From Vibrio zhugei (GTDB lineage Bacteria; Pseudomonadota; Gammaproteobacteria; Enterobacterales; Vibrionaceae): a DNA stretch of 64,000 nt. Positions 9,478 through 19,145 of this stretch are shown here, in pieces. Positions within the stretch are counted from its first letter, which is position 1. Every line of letters begins with the position of its first letter. A program made the translations under genes and the position numbers. Location: positions 1,736,001 to 1,800,000 of the forward strand of contig NZ_CP033078.1 in NCBI RefSeq assembly GCF_003716875.1, written 5' to 3'. The notes below the pieces were generated by a model. The model was given only the letters and a program-made list of their open reading frames with translations. It was not told the DNA's origin and did not search any database.

Positions 9478-10758
9478 CTACTCTGCTCCAGCCGCTTGGC
9501 TGTCATTGGTTGAGTAAATCATCAAGGGTTCAGATTCACCGTTGATCACGGATTCGTCAATCACCACTTTGCTCACATCTTTCATTGATGGCAGCTCGTA
9601 CATAGTCTCTAGAAGGACTTCTTCTAGAATTGAGCGCAAGCCACGAGCACCGGTTTTACGTTTCATGCCCTGCGCAGCGATGGCGCGCAATGCATCTTCA
9701 CGGAACTCAAGTTCAGTATCTTCAAGATCGAACAATGCACCGTATTGCTTGGTCAGCGCATTTTTAGGTTCACTCAAGATTTGAATCAAGGCATCTTCGT
9801 CTAGCTCAGTCAATGTCGCAGTCACAGGTAAACGACCGATAAACTCAGGAATCAAACCGTATTTCACCAAATCTTCTGGTTCTACCTGTGTGAACAGTTG
9901 CCCAATGCTTTGACTTTCATCTTTAGAACGAACTTCTGCGCCAAAACCGATACCAGAACCTTTCGCTACACGCTGTTCAACCACTTTATCTAAGCCAGCG
10001 AAAGCACCGCCACAGATAAATAGAATCTTAGACGTATCGACTTGCAAAAATTCCTGTTGAGGGTGCTTACGTCCACCTTGTGGTGGTACGGATGCAATTG
10101 TCCCTTCAACCAATTTCAAGAGCGCTTGCTGAACACCTTCACCGGAAACATCACGGGTAATCGATGGGTTTTCTGCTTTACGTGAAATTTTATCGATTTC
10201 ATCAATGTAGACAATACCGCGCTCGGCTTTTGCCACATCATAATCGCATTTTTGCAGCAGTTTTTGGATGATGTTTTCCACATCTTCGCCCACATAACCC
10301 GCTTCGGTTAGTGTGGTCGCATCGGCCATAGTAAATGGCACGTCCAAAAAGCGCGCTAACGTTTCCGCTAGCAAGGTTTTACCACTCCCTGTGGGACCAA
10401 TCAGCAAGATGTTACTCTTGCCTAGCTCAACGCCGTCACTGGTGGTGTCGCCGTTACGCAAGCGTTTGTAATGGTTGTATACCGCTACAGATAACACTTT
10501 TTTAGCCTGATCTTGGCCAATCACATAATCATCTAGATTCTCACGAATCTCACGTGGCGTAGGTAACGCTGATGACTCTTTCTTTGGCAATACATCTTTA
10601 ATTTCTTCACGAATAATGTCGTTACATAAATCCACACATTCGTCACAGATGTAAACCGAAGGACCTGCGATTAGCTTGCGAACTTCGTGTTGGCTTTTGC
10701 CACAGAAAGAGCAGTAAAGCAGTTTACTGCTACTACTCTCTTTGCTTTTGTCTGTCAT
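9478..10758 (-). CDS. clpX: ClpX, ATPase subunit of ClpXP
   Basis: The 426-residue protein has an N-terminal zinc domain with Cys16, Cys19, Cys38 and Cys41. An AAA+ domain follows, with Walker A GPTGSGKT, Walker [10 protein letters not shown] and the pore and RKH-type segments. The IGF loop ([10 protein letters not shown]) that docks into ClpP is present. ClpX unfolds tagged substrates and feeds them to ClpP. It lies 117 bases after clpP, the conserved order. The ribosome site AAGAGG precedes the ATG. Confidence 0.98.
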   Translation of the reverse strand: MTDKSKESSSSKLLYCSFCGKSQHEVRKLIAGPSVYICDECVDLCNDIIREEIKDVLPKKESSALPTPREIRENLDDYVIGQDQAKKVLSVAVYNHYKRLRNGDTTSDGVELGKSNILLIGPTGSGKTLLAETLARFLDVPFTMADATTLTEAGYVGEDVENIIQKLLQKCDYDVAKAERGIVYIDEIDKISRKAENPSITRDVSGEGVQQALLKLVEGTIASVPPQGGRKHPQQEFLQVDTSKILFICGGAFAGLDKVVEQRVAKGSGIGFGAEVRSKDESQSIGQLFTQVEPEDLVKYGLIPEFIGRLPVTATLTELDEDALIQILSEPKNALTKQYGALFDLEDTELEFREDALRAIAAQGMKRKTGARGLRSILEEVLLETMYELPSMKDVSKVVIDESVINGESEPLMIYSTNDSQAAGAE

Positions 10759-10795
10759 TCGCTAACCTCTTAGCCTGTATATATTTAGGACTGAG

Positions 10796-10847
10796 TGTAT
10801 ATCAATTTTTGTCAAAATGCGTGTGCAATTTACAGAAGTGATATACA
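10796..10847. promoter_or_regulatory. 9-bp inverted repeat in the clpP-clpX gap
   Basis: TGTATATCA (10796-10804) and TGATATACA (10839-10847) are perfect inverted arms 34 bases apart. A TTGACA on the minus strand lies between them. This could be an operator or an mRNA stem upstream of clpX, and no known factor is assigned. Confidence 0.35.
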
Positions 10848-10875
10848 ACCAATATTCAGCTTAAACTTAACAATT

Positions 10876-11502
10876 TTAGCTATTGCGGTGTGTTAACACT
10901 GCATCAACTAGACCGTATTCCACAGAAGCTTCCGCAGACATAAAGTTATCACGATCGGTATCGCGCTCAATAACGTCCAGCGGTTGGCCAGTGTGCTCAG
11001 ATAACAAACGGTTTAGCTTTTGTTTAATTGACAAGATTTCTTGCGCATGAATTTGAATATCAGACGCTTGGCCTTGGAAACCACCGAGTGGTTGGTGAAT
11101 CATGACGCGCGAGTTAGGTAACACGTAGCGTTTTCCTTTCGCACCACCGGCTAATAGGAATGCTCCCATAGACGCTGCTTGCCCCATACATACCGTGCTC
11201 ACGTTTGGCTTGATAAACTGCATCGTATCGTAGATAGACATCCCTGCCGTCACACTACCGCCTGGTGAGTTAATGTATAGGAAAATATCTTTATCAGGGT
11301 TTTCAGATTCTAAGAAAAGCAGTTGCGCCACAACCAAATTCGCCATCTGGTCTTCGACTTGTCCCGTCAGGAAGATAACACGCTCTTTCAACAAACGAGA
11401 ATAAATATCGTAAGAACGTTCGCCTCGGGAGGTCTGCTCTACTACCATTGGCACAAGTGCATCAATGATTGGAGACATTGCATTATTTTCTTGGTTGCTC
11501 AT
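10876..11502 (-). CDS. clpP: ClpP proteolytic subunit
   Basis: The 208-residue serine protease has the catalytic triad Ser111 ([11 protein letters not shown]), His136 ([11 protein letters not shown]) and Asp185 (RDTDRDNF), with the numbering of unprocessed E. coli ClpP. ClpP forms the tetradecameric chamber that works with ClpX or ClpA. A short propeptide of about 14 residues is expected at the N-terminus. It is preceded by a strong hairpin 21 bases upstream that may end most tig transcripts or set clpP mRNA stability. Confidence 0.98.
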   Translation of the reverse strand: MSNQENNAMSPIIDALVPMVVEQTSRGERSYDIYSRLLKERVIFLTGQVEDQMANLVVAQLLFLESENPDKDIFLYINSPGGSVTAGMSIYDTMQFIKPNVSTVCMGQAASMGAFLLAGGAKGKRYVLPNSRVMIHQPLGGFQGQASDIQIHAQEILSIKQKLNRLLSEHTGQPLDVIERDTDRDNFMSAEASVEYGLVDAVLTHRNS

Positions 11503-11522
11503 AGTCTTATATCCCTAAAATA

Positions 11523-11556
11523 AATGGCCCGAATGACAAGTATCATACGGACCATT
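11523..11556 (-). terminator. Long hairpin between tig and clpP
   Basis: On the minus strand AATGGTCCG pairs with CGGGCCATT (one G-T pair). After a T-T mismatch, ATGA pairs with TCAT around TACTTG, and the structure is followed by TATTTTAGG. It looks like a tig terminator, but it lies only 21 bases before the clpP start, so it may be an attenuator or a processing site. Confidence 0.6.
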
Positions 11557-11607
11557 GTTAGCAGAAGAGTCAACTTGACGTCAACCTTCTACGTTATAGT
11601 GTGCTTA

Positions 11608-12915
11608 TTAAGCAGCAGTTTGTTGAGAGTTCATAAGCTCGTTGAAGCTTACTTCTTTCTCAGACACTTTTGCTTCAGCAATGATCGCATCAATAGCTTG
11701 CTCTTCAAGGGCAAGGTTACGCATATTTTCCATCATTTTCTCGTCTTGCTCGTAGTAAGCAATCACTTCTGATGGATCTTCGTATGCTGTCGCCATGTCT
11801 TCGATAAGTGCTTTTACTTTCGCTTCGTCAGCTTTAAGCTCTTTCGCGTTGATGACTTCACCTAATAATAGACCAACTACAACACGACGTTTTGCTTGTT
11901 CTTCAAATAGTTCACGCGGAAGTTGATCAGCCGCTTCAGTGTTACCACCGAAACGTTGTGCTGCTTGCTTACGTAGCGCACCGATTTCTTGGTCGATCAA
12001 GCTGGCAGGTACATCGATGTCGTTTTCTTTCACAAGACCTTCGATCGCTTGCTCTTTGATGTTCGCTTTAATCGCTTGTTTTAGTTCACGTTCCATATTC
12101 TTGCGAACTTCCGCTTTCAACGCTTCAACACCGCCTTCTTGAACACCGAACTTAGCAACGAATTCGTCTGTCATTTCTGGAAGTTCACGGGCTTCAACTT
12201 TGTGGATAGTCACAGCAAATTTTGCTGCTTTACCTTTCAAGTTTTCAGCGTGGTAGTCTTCTGGGAAGTTGACGTCGATTTCGAATTCCATGCCTTTCGT
12301 TTTGCCAGCAATGCCGTCTTCAAAACCAGGAATCATGCGGCCTTCGCCCATTTCTAGAGGGAAGCTTTCTGCTTTACCGCCTTCGAATTCTTCGCCGTCG
12401 ATAGAACCAACGAAATCGATAGTGACGCGCTTGCCTTCTTCAGCCGCTTCATCAACTTCTTTCCATTCCGCTTGTTGCTTACGTAGTGTTTCTAGCATTT
12501 CAGCGACGTCTTCGTCACCCACAGCAGCTGTTGGTTTTTCAACAGAGATGTTTTCTAGACCTTTCAACTCAACTTCTGGGTACACTTCGAACGTTGCTGA
12601 GAACACAACATCTTGACCTGCAGTTACGTCTGTTGGAGCGAACGTTGGCGCACCCGCTGGGTTGATTTTCTCTTGCACGATCGCTTCAATGAAGTGACGT
12701 TGCATCAATTCGCCCAGTACGTCTTGACGTACTGATTGACCGTACATTTGATCAACCATTTTCAAAGGCACTTTGCCTTTACGGAAACCATCAAAACGAC
12801 GGTTTTTCGCGATATTGCGAAGTTCTGCTGTTACCGCTTTTTCAACAGTATCAGCAGGAACAGTAATATTAAGGCGGCGCTGTAGGCCTTCTAGAGTTTC
12901 AACAGTAACTTGCAT
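11608..12915 (-). CDS. tig: Trigger factor
   Basis: The 435-residue protein has the N-terminal ribosome-binding domain with the signature [11 protein letters not shown], a central FKBP-type isomerase domain (about residues 150-245, with [17 protein letters not shown] and MIPGFEDGI), and a helical C-terminal chaperone region. Trigger factor meets nascent chains at the ribosome exit. Its place before clpP-clpX-lon is conserved. Codon use is biased as in a highly expressed gene. The ATG follows TTTGAGG. Confidence 0.98.
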   Translation of the reverse strand: MQVTVETLEGLQRRLNITVPADTVEKAVTAELRNIAKNRRFDGFRKGKVPLKMVDQMYGQSVRQDVLGELMQRHFIEAIVQEKINPAGAPTFAPTDVTAGQDVVFSATFEVYPEVELKGLENISVEKPTAAVGDEDVAEMLETLRKQQAEWKEVDEAAEEGKRVTIDFVGSIDGEEFEGGKAESFPLEMGEGRMIPGFEDGIAGKTKGMEFEIDVNFPEDYHAENLKGKAAKFAVTIHKVEARELPEMTDEFVAKFGVQEGGVEALKAEVRKNMERELKQAIKANIKEQAIEGLVKENDIDVPASLIDQEIGALRKQAAQRFGGNTEAADQLPRELFEEQAKRRVVVGLLLGEVINAKELKADEAKVKALIEDMATAYEDPSEVIAYYEQDEKMMENMRNLALEEQAIDAIIAEAKVSEKEVSFNELMNSQQTAA

Positions 12916-13408
12916 TATTTTTAAACCTCAAAGCTTGCTCAGTATATTGAGCATCATGAGCCAAAGAGTTGTTTGGCTGCATCCATGTGTTGTGTTCAAG
13001 CGAACACTTTAAAATCGAGTTTAGATAATCTGCCTAGTGGCACACTATCGAACTAATTAGCGATATCTTAACGATAATCTATCGAAAGGTATCTCCGATT
13101 AGTCTCAGGATATACATATATAGACGCGCCATTCTAACGAGCAGATCGAAACCTGTCGAGTATCCGCCTACACTGAGTGACGTTAAGTCCTAAAAACTCT
13201 ACCAAGTGCTAAAAAAAGCAGCACAACACGACACCGCTACACAGAGAAATGGGGAAGAAAAACGCTATTTTCAAGGGAATTATCCAATTTTTTTCACTAA
13301 CCCACTAAAAAAAACCAAGCTCGGTGCCTTTTGAGCGAAAAGCGTCCAACTCACGGACGCTCATTCGCTTGTTCATCCATGGAAATAGGCGGTTTGATTC
13401 GCTGTGAT
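12916..13408. other. 493-base intergenic region, tig leader and selO end
   Basis: No convincing ORF or RNA gene was found. Next to tig the minus strand can form two small hairpins: AGCCAAA/TTTGGCT at 12959-12978, and GCTCA/TGAGC at about 12936-12951. These would sit in the tig 5' leader. Several TA-rich -10-like elements occur at about 13020-13120, but no good -35/-10 pair stands out. The selO-side end holds a terminator-like hairpin. Confidence 0.6.
13336..13366 (-). terminator. selO terminator-like hairpin
   Basis: AGCGTCC (13341-13347) and GGACGCT (13355-13361) form a 7-bp stem, extended by GCGAA/TTCGC with small mismatches. Only three T's follow on the minus strand, so termination would be modest. 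Confidence 0.5.
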
Positions 13409-14875
13409 TTATGAAGAACAACTGATGGCTAAGTCTTTCCCCCACTGCGGTGGTAATGCCGCGTAATGGTGGTACTCGGGGTGCTCATCAAAAGGATGCG
13501 CCAGTAAATAGGCTAACGTGGCGACGTCAGAATAGTCACCCTGCTCCGCTTTCTCAATCGCGATTTGCGCCAAGTAATTGCGTAAACGATATTTAGGATT
13601 TTTTAAGCGCATCAACGTGCAGCGTTGTTGCATTGCTTGCTCAGCTTCTCCACCGTCTTCTGCGGCGCAGCGCGTCAAGTAACGGCTGAGCCACTGCTGA
13701 GCGTGTTCTCTGTCCATCACCAAGTCCACCACCGGCTGACGTCCATCAACATCTAGATTCGATAGTTGACGAAGAAAACGGGCGTAGTCGACATGATTGG
13801 CGGCCATCAACTGGAACAGATCATCAAATAACTGGCTATCTTCGGCTCGACTTTGTTTCAGTCCTAACTTCTCACGCATAATGACGCTGTAACGTCGTTG
13901 CATGGTGGGTTCGTACGTGGAAAGAATCCGCTCCAAATCCGCGTGTTCAATTAACGGGGACAATGCATGGGCCAGCGCCGTCAGGTTCCAAAGCCCAATC
14001 GATGGTTGACGGTCAAATTGATAACGACCTTGATAATCCGAGTGATTACAGATAAGACCTGGGTCGTAGTCATCCATAAACGCAAATGGCCCATAATCGA
14101 AAGTTTCCCCGACTATGGACATATTGTCGGTGTTCATGACGCCATGAGCAAAGCCTGTAGCCTGCCATTCTGCAATCATACACGCGGTACGCTCTACAAT
14201 CCGCGCGAACATTTGCGCGTACGGGCTATCAGTATGGCGACATTCGGGGTAATACCAATCAATGACTTTATCCGCAAGTAAAGTTAATTCAGCGAGCTGA
14301 TTGGTATAAAATAAGTGCTCAAAATGACCAAAACGAATGTGCGTTTTAGCCACACGAGTCAACATAGCCCCCGTTTCCATTCTCTCCCGTCTCACCGGTG
14401 TTTGACTGCTCACCAAAGCTAAAGCCCTTGTTGTGGCAATACCAAGGCCAGCCATCGCTTCACTGCACAGATACTCGCGGATGGAAGAACGCAGCACCGC
14501 GCGCCCATCGCCCATGCGTGAATACGGCGTCAATCCGGAACCTTTCACATGCACATCATAATACTGCCCGCTCAGAGTCCGGAGTTCTCCGTATAACAAA
14601 CCCCGTCCATCACCAAGATCGGGGTTATAGATGCCAAATTGATGTCCAGCATACTTCATGGCTAATGGCGCAAAAACATCAGGAATGGTCTGCCCAGAAA
14701 ACACATTAAGCAGCTCTTCACTCGGCTCAGGGGGCAAACCAAATTGCAACGCTAAATCTTCATTCCACATAACCCAATCAGGGTCGGTTAACGGCTGCGG
14801 CTTTACAACCGTATAAAAGGCTCGCGGTAATTCACTAAAGCGAGTGGTGACGTCGACTCGGTTCCAGACTGACAT
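13409..14875 (-). CDS. selO: SelO (YdiU) protein adenylyltransferase
   Basis: The 488-residue protein belongs to the SelO pseudokinase family (motifs [59 protein letters not shown]). SelO transfers AMP to Ser/Thr/Tyr of target proteins and acts in redox stress. The protein ends ISCSS, where the Cys (TGT codon) occupies the position of selenocysteine in the eukaryotic form. I chose the second ATG (14875) because GGGA lies six bases upstream. The first in-frame ATG (14887) lacks a ribosome site. It is a single gene divergent from the nitrilase fusion. Confidence 0.94.
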   Translation of the reverse strand: MSVWNRVDVTTRFSELPRAFYTVVKPQPLTDPDWVMWNEDLALQFGLPPEPSEELLNVFSGQTIPDVFAPLAMKYAGHQFGIYNPDLGDGRGLLYGELRTLSGQYYDVHVKGSGLTPYSRMGDGRAVLRSSIREYLCSEAMAGLGIATTRALALVSSQTPVRRERMETGAMLTRVAKTHIRFGHFEHLFYTNQLAELTLLADKVIDWYYPECRHTDSPYAQMFARIVERTACMIAEWQATGFAHGVMNTDNMSIVGETFDYGPFAFMDDYDPGLICNHSDYQGRYQFDRQPSIGLWNLTALAHALSPLIEHADLERILSTYEPTMQRRYSVIMREKLGLKQSRAEDSQLFDDLFQLMAANHVDYARFLRQLSNLDVDGRQPVVDLVMDREHAQQWLSRYLTRCAAEDGGEAEQAMQQRCTLMRLKNPKYRLRNYLAQIAIEKAEQGDYSDVATLAYLLAHPFDEHPEYHHYAALPPQWGKDLAISCSS

Positions 14876-15066
14876 AATTGATCCCATTAAGTGCGGAGAA
14901 ATGACCCTAACAAATACCTGAGTGTTTGACTAGGTTTTAGCGACGCTCATGCTCGTTCTCGCGCCGAATCAGATAAGGAATGTCGCTACAGCGGCATTTT
15001 ACCGCTTGAATTGCCTACCTAACATCGTCAATATAACGGCACTATTGTGATAAAGGATTAAGCTGC

Positions 15067-16605
15067 ATGAGAACGCCAAATACACGCCTTACTTTGCGAG
15101 TCATCGATAAAAAAGACTATCCACAACTTGCGGAACTCATGGATCTGGTTTTCCCAGATGTGGGCGGCGCCTGGCCAAGAATGACCATATTAGATCTGAT
15201 CCACCAATACCCTGATGGTCAAATTTGTATCGAAGATGACGGCCGTATTGTCGGCGCTGCCTTAACCATCAAGGTCGACTATAGCCGTATGTCATTGCCT
15301 CATGTGTACACCGACATTGTGAATGAGCACAACGTGATTCAACACCAACGCAATGGTGACGCACTATACGGTTTGGACGTGTTTGTCCACCCTGATTACC
15401 GTGGGCTGCGTCTGGGCCGCCGTTTGTATGAAGCTCGTAAAGAAATCTGTCGCAGCGATAACCTCAAAGCCATTCTCGCCGGTGGCCGTATTCCTAAGTA
15501 TAAAGATTATGCCGACCAATATTCGGTACTGGAATACATCGAAAAAGTCAGCCGTAAAGAAATTCACGACCACATTTTGTCCTTTCAGCTAGCCAATGAC
15601 TTCGATGTCAAACGTGTCATGCGCCATTACTTACCAGAAGACAGCAGTTCACGTGGTTACGCCACCTTATTGGAATGGGATAACATTTTCTACGAAGAAG
15701 ATGTGACATCCATTCATGATGCCGATAAGACGCTTATCCGTATTGGTATCGTACAATGGCAAATGCGGGCCGTTAACGATGTGAAAGATTTAATGGAGCA
15801 AGCCGAATTCTTCGTCCGCTCTTCTTGTAGCTATAAAGCCGATTTCGCCTTATTTCCCGAGTTTTTTAATGCTCCGCTCATGGGGTTGAAAAGCGACCAG
15901 CGACCGGAAGAAGCCATCCGTTTCCTCGCATCCTTCAGTGAACAGATCAAACTGCGCTTCAGTGAATTGGCTGTGACTTACAATATCAATATCATCGCAG
16001 GCAGCATGCCCGTTGAAGAAGAGGGTGAATTATATAACGTCGCCTATTTATTGCACCGCGATGGTTCAATTGATGAACAGAAAAAAATCCATATTACCCC
16101 ACACGAACAACGTGACTGGGTTATTACCGGCGGTGATAAAGTCCAAGTATTTAACACCGATGCTGGGCGTATCGGCATTCTGATTTGTTATGACTCAGAG
16201 TTTCCAGAATTAGGACGAATGATGGCGGAAGACGATGTGCAAATATTATTCGTCCCCTTCTGGACCGATACCAAAAATGGCTATCAGCGGGTGCGCTTAT
16301 GCTCGCAAGCCAGAGCCATCGAAAACGAATGCTATGTGGCAATTGGCGGCAGTGTGGGTAACTTACCACGTGTTGATAATGTGGATATTCAATACGCACA
16401 ATCAGCGGTCTTTTCACCGTCTGACATCTATTTCCCCCATGATGCCACTATTGCAGAAGCGAGCCCGAATACCGAGATGATCATCTTTGCCGATGTCGAT
16501 TTAGACAAGCTCAAACACCTCAATACTGAAGGCTCTGTAACCAACTTACGTCACCGCCGTCTTGATCTGTACGGCAACTTTACCTCACCAAAAACAGAGT
16601 CTTGA
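15067..16605 (+). CDS. GNAT acetyltransferase - nitrilase-type amidohydrolase fusion
   Basis: Residues 1-205 form a GNAT domain with the acetyl-CoA motif VHPDYRGLRLGRRLYEARK. Residues 222-512 form a carbon-nitrogen hydrolase domain with the nitrilase triad Glu265 (LFPEFF), Lys340 (EQKKIHITP) and Cys374 (ILICYDSEFPE). The same two-domain design occurs in B. subtilis YhcX. Such hydrolases cleave non-peptide C-N bonds in amides, but the substrate is unknown. The protein lacks a signal peptide, so it is cytoplasmic. AAGGA precedes the ATG. The gene stands alone between selO and grxB and convergent with grxB. Confidence 0.9.
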   Translation: MRTPNTRLTLRVIDKKDYPQLAELMDLVFPDVGGAWPRMTILDLIHQYPDGQICIEDDGRIVGAALTIKVDYSRMSLPHVYTDIVNEHNVIQHQRNGDALYGLDVFVHPDYRGLRLGRRLYEARKEICRSDNLKAILAGGRIPKYKDYADQYSVLEYIEKVSRKEIHDHILSFQLANDFDVKRVMRHYLPEDSSSRGYATLLEWDNIFYEEDVTSIHDADKTLIRIGIVQWQMRAVNDVKDLMEQAEFFVRSSCSYKADFALFPEFFNAPLMGLKSDQRPEEAIRFLASFSEQIKLRFSELAVTYNINIIAGSMPVEEEGELYNVAYLLHRDGSIDEQKKIHITPHEQRDWVITGGDKVQVFNTDAGRIGILICYDSEFPELGRMMAEDDVQILFVPFWTDTKNGYQRVRLCSQARAIENECYVAIGGSVGNLPRVDNVDIQYAQSAVFSPSDIYFPHDATIAEASPNTEMIIFADVDLDKLKHLNTEGSVTNLRHRRLDLYGNFTSPKTES

Positions 16606-16637
16606 TCGCGGCATCAGTCCGTACGCACGATCGAAAA

Positions 16638-16663
16638 CGCCACCCCATATCATTGGGGTGGCG
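16638..16663. terminator. Hairpin between nitrilase fusion and grxB
   Basis: CGCCACCCC and GGGGTGGCG form a 9-bp GC-rich stem with an 8-base loop between convergent genes. TTTTCG follows on the minus strand, so it probably serves grxB and perhaps also stops the plus-strand gene. Confidence 0.65.
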
Positions 16664-16694
16664 TCAAACCAAGACCGGCCGCGACATCAATGCG

Positions 16695-17330
16695 CTAATC
16701 ACGCATTAGCACACTGACGCCTGTCACAGCTGAACGGCGGCGTAGCCATTGCATGACCGCTGGAGGCCATTCAATGCTCGGCTCACAGACCCACCCACGT
16801 AATAACGAAAAGACAATCGCCTCATCAATGAAGGTTGGCACCCCAGATTGAGGAAATAAAATCGGCTCCACCTGCTTAATCAACGCCGAGACCTGCGCTG
16901 CAATCTCGGGGGTATTCGCTTTCAACTCAGCGAAGTTAAGCTCGTCGGTTTGCTTTTTATCGAGCCACGCCTGCCGACTGCTGGCCGTTAAAAACTCTCC
17001 TAAGCCCAACTCAGGCCAACGTGGATAGCCAATTTTTTGCAATAATGGAAAAGCTTGAGCTTGCCAATCAAGCACCTCGGAAGACGCACTCAGTGACGGT
17101 GCGTTCGGGAAACGCAACTGCACAAAATAATCGATAATGTCCATGCTTTCATCCATCGCAGTTCCGTCTTCTTTTTCCAAAATGGGGACCGCTTTTTTCC
17201 CCACCAGCTCAGTCGGAGTGGTCACATCATCGTAGACCAGCACAACCTGCTCTAGTGGAATATGTAACATTCCAGCGATAAATCCAACACGTGCACAAAA
17301 AGGACAATGTTCATAGACATATAATTTCAT
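16695..17330 (-). CDS. grxB: Glutaredoxin 2
   Basis: The 211-residue protein has a thioredoxin-fold N-terminus with the redox pair CPFC at residues 9-12 and a cis-Pro loop (KAVPILEKEDG). A glutathione-transferase-like helical C-terminal domain follows, which separates Grx2 from small glutaredoxins. It reduces disulfides with glutathione in the cytoplasm. The length is close to E. coli Grx2 (215). It is a single gene, divergent from the RhtB exporter. Confidence 0.9.
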   Translation of the reverse strand: MKLYVYEHCPFCARVGFIAGMLHIPLEQVVLVYDDVTTPTELVGKKAVPILEKEDGTAMDESMDIIDYFVQLRFPNAPSLSASSEVLDWQAQAFPLLQKIGYPRWPELGLGEFLTASSRQAWLDKKQTDELNFAELKANTPEIAAQVSALIKQVEPILFPQSGVPTFIDEAIVFSLLRGWVCEPSIEWPPAVMQWLRRRSAVTGVSVLMRD

Positions 17331-17490
17331 TCAAGCTTATCCTCTTACAATTTTTAATCAATAAATTCAAATCACTATAGCGAGGCTCAATCTCTAGGTC
17401 TAGCCTTGATTGTTCACGTCTTTACGCTTGATAAGCCACAAGCAAACCATTACTGTACAACATCAATCAAATCGATATGGATGGTCATTC

Positions 17491-18108
17491 GTGAATACGG
17501 CAATCTTAGGGGTTTTCATTCCCACTTTTTTCTTTGTATCTATCACACCAGGTATGTGCATGACTCTGGCGCTCACGCTTGGGATGAGTATCGGCTATAA
17601 ACGCACACTATGGATGATGTTGGGGGAAGTGTTCGGAGTGGCTGCGGTTGCGATTTCCGCCGTTGTCGGCATTGCCGCCGTCATGCTCAATTACCCATTG
17701 ATCTTTACTCTGTGCAAAACCATTGGCGCAGTGTATTTAGCGTATTTGGGCATACAAATGTGGCTCGCCCGTGGCAAGCTAGCGATCAGTTTTGAGCAAC
17801 ACGCGTTTACCGGCTCCGATTGGGATCTTGTGGTCCAAGGCTTTGTCACGGCCATCGCCAATCCGAAAGGATGGGCATTTATGATTTCTTTGCTGCCTCC
17901 GTTTATTGATAACTCTGTTCGTATTGCACCACAACTCGCCTATCTTGTGGGGATCATTATGATCTCAGAGTTCGTCTGTATGTCTCTCTACGCGACGGGG
18001 GGTAAAGGGCTGCGCCGAGCGCTCAATAAACCCAACAACATACGCTTATTGAATCGTATTGCCGGCACATTAATGATTGGCGTCGCCATTTGGTTGTTTG
18101 TCAGCTAA
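17491..18108 (+). CDS. LysE/RhtB family amino-acid exporter
   Basis: From the GTG at 17491 the protein is 205 residues with about six membrane helices. It carries the family start VNTAILGVFIPTFFFVSITPG and the ANPKGWAF motif. RhtB-type proteins export amino acids or their analogues across the inner membrane. The longer frame from 17410 would add a polar N-terminus that the family lacks, so I prefer the GTG. The substrate cannot be read from sequence. It converges on the GH43 gene across a shared terminator. Confidence 0.85.
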   Translation: MNTAILGVFIPTFFFVSITPGMCMTLALTLGMSIGYKRTLWMMLGEVFGVAAVAISAVVGIAAVMLNYPLIFTLCKTIGAVYLAYLGIQMWLARGKLAISFEQHAFTGSDWDLVVQGFVTAIANPKGWAFMISLLPPFIDNSVRIAPQLAYLVGIIMISEFVCMSLYATGGKGLRRALNKPNNIRLLNRIAGTLMIGVAIWLFVS

Positions 18109-18144
18109 CGAGATAGCGAGGCATTGTCTGGTTGCTTATGGACG

Positions 18145-18174
18145 AAAAAGCCCCCGATGACAGGGGCTTTTTTA
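18145..18174. terminator. Bidirectional terminator, rhtB-type / GH43
   Basis: AAAAGCCCC and GGGGCTTTT flank an 8-base loop, with T runs on both strands, between the two convergent genes. Confidence 0.92.
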
Positions 18175-18190
18175 TCGGCTGAAGGGGGCG

Positions 18191-19126
18191 TTATTCGGCC
18201 TCTCCAAATTGAGGAAATCCGTCACTCCACGTGACATATTTCATACGCGTATGCCGGTTAGGATCCCACAAGGGATCCCCCTCAATATCGGTATACTCAC
18301 GGGCATGATACACCAAGACATCTTCGCCATTTTCATCTTGAGTAAAACAGCTATGCCCAGGCCCAAACACCTTTGCTGGGGTGTTAGAAGTAAAAACAGG
18401 CTCTGCAGACTTCGTCCAATTGGCGGCCTCGAGCAAGTCACTGTCTTCATCTGCCCACAATATCCCCATACAATAGTTTTCGTCGGTGGCACTGGCGGAA
18501 TAGGTTAACCACACTTTGCCGTGACTATTGAGTAAATATGGCCCTTCATTGACCATAAACCCGCGAGTCTCCCACTCATATTCAGGAACAGTGAGTAAGG
18601 TTCCTGGTAGTTTCAACTCCGTTGGGGATAACATTTCGGCAATGTATAAGTTTGAGTTCCCTGCTATCTCAGGATCTTTTTGCGCCCATATATAATAATC
18701 GGTACCCTGATGAGAGAACACGGTCGCATCAAGACAAAACGCATCAATACCCGAATCAATCTGACCACAGAATGACCACTCAGGAGTCATCGGGTCCGCA
18801 CTTAAATTTTCAATCGCATACATGCGGTGCTGAAATAAATCGTCTTTAATTGCTCGGCTTGGCGCGGCCGCAAAATAAATCATCCAACGTCCTTTGACAA
18901 AATGAATTTCAGGCGCCCAAATTAACTCAGAATAAGGTCCCTCGTCCGGTTTTTGCCAAGCCGTGATTATGGCTTCAGGTTCTGCTAACCCTGTGAGTGT
19001 GGTGGCCCGACGTAGCTCAATACGATCATAAGCGGGAACCGACGCGGTAAAATAATAATAGCCATCCGTATGGCGGTACACTTGTGGGTCCGCACGCTGC
19101 GTGATAACGGGATTCTTAAATTTCAT
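18191..19126 (-). CDS. Glycoside hydrolase family 43 (arabinofuranosidase-like)
   Basis: The 311-residue single-domain protein shows GH43 five-bladed propeller features. The likely general base is Asp13 (RADPQVY), the pKa-tuning Asp is Asp133 (CLDATVF) and the likely general acid is Glu194 (NEGPYLL). There is no signal peptide, so it should act on imported short oligosaccharides. The closest types by recall are alpha-L-arabinofuranosidases or exo-arabinanases. The family also includes beta-xylosidases, so the specificity is inference. AAGGAC precedes the ATG. It lies 19 bases after the GPH transporter in one operon. Confidence 0.88.
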   Translation of the reverse strand: MKFKNPVITQRADPQVYRHTDGYYYFTASVPAYDRIELRRATTLTGLAEPEAIITAWQKPDEGPYSELIWAPEIHFVKGRWMIYFAAAPSRAIKDDLFQHRMYAIENLSADPMTPEWSFCGQIDSGIDAFCLDATVFSHQGTDYYIWAQKDPEIAGNSNLYIAEMLSPTELKLPGTLLTVPEYEWETRGFMVNEGPYLLNSHGKVWLTYSASATDENYCMGILWADEDSDLLEAANWTKSAEPVFTSNTPAKVFGPGHSCFTQDENGEDVLVYHAREYTDIEGDPLWDPNRHTRMKYVTWSDGFPQFGEAE

Positions 19127-19145
19127 CGAATGTCCTTCTCTTTGT

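Noticed and set aside
11524..11772. Plus-strand ORF across the tig-clpP gap and the tig 3' end
   Set aside because: It covers the hairpin and antisense tig, with no ribosome site or recognisable family.
17410..17490. N-terminal extension of the RhtB exporter from the ATG at 17410
   Set aside because: The extra 27 residues are polar and absent from the family, whose members begin at the GTG-started helix.
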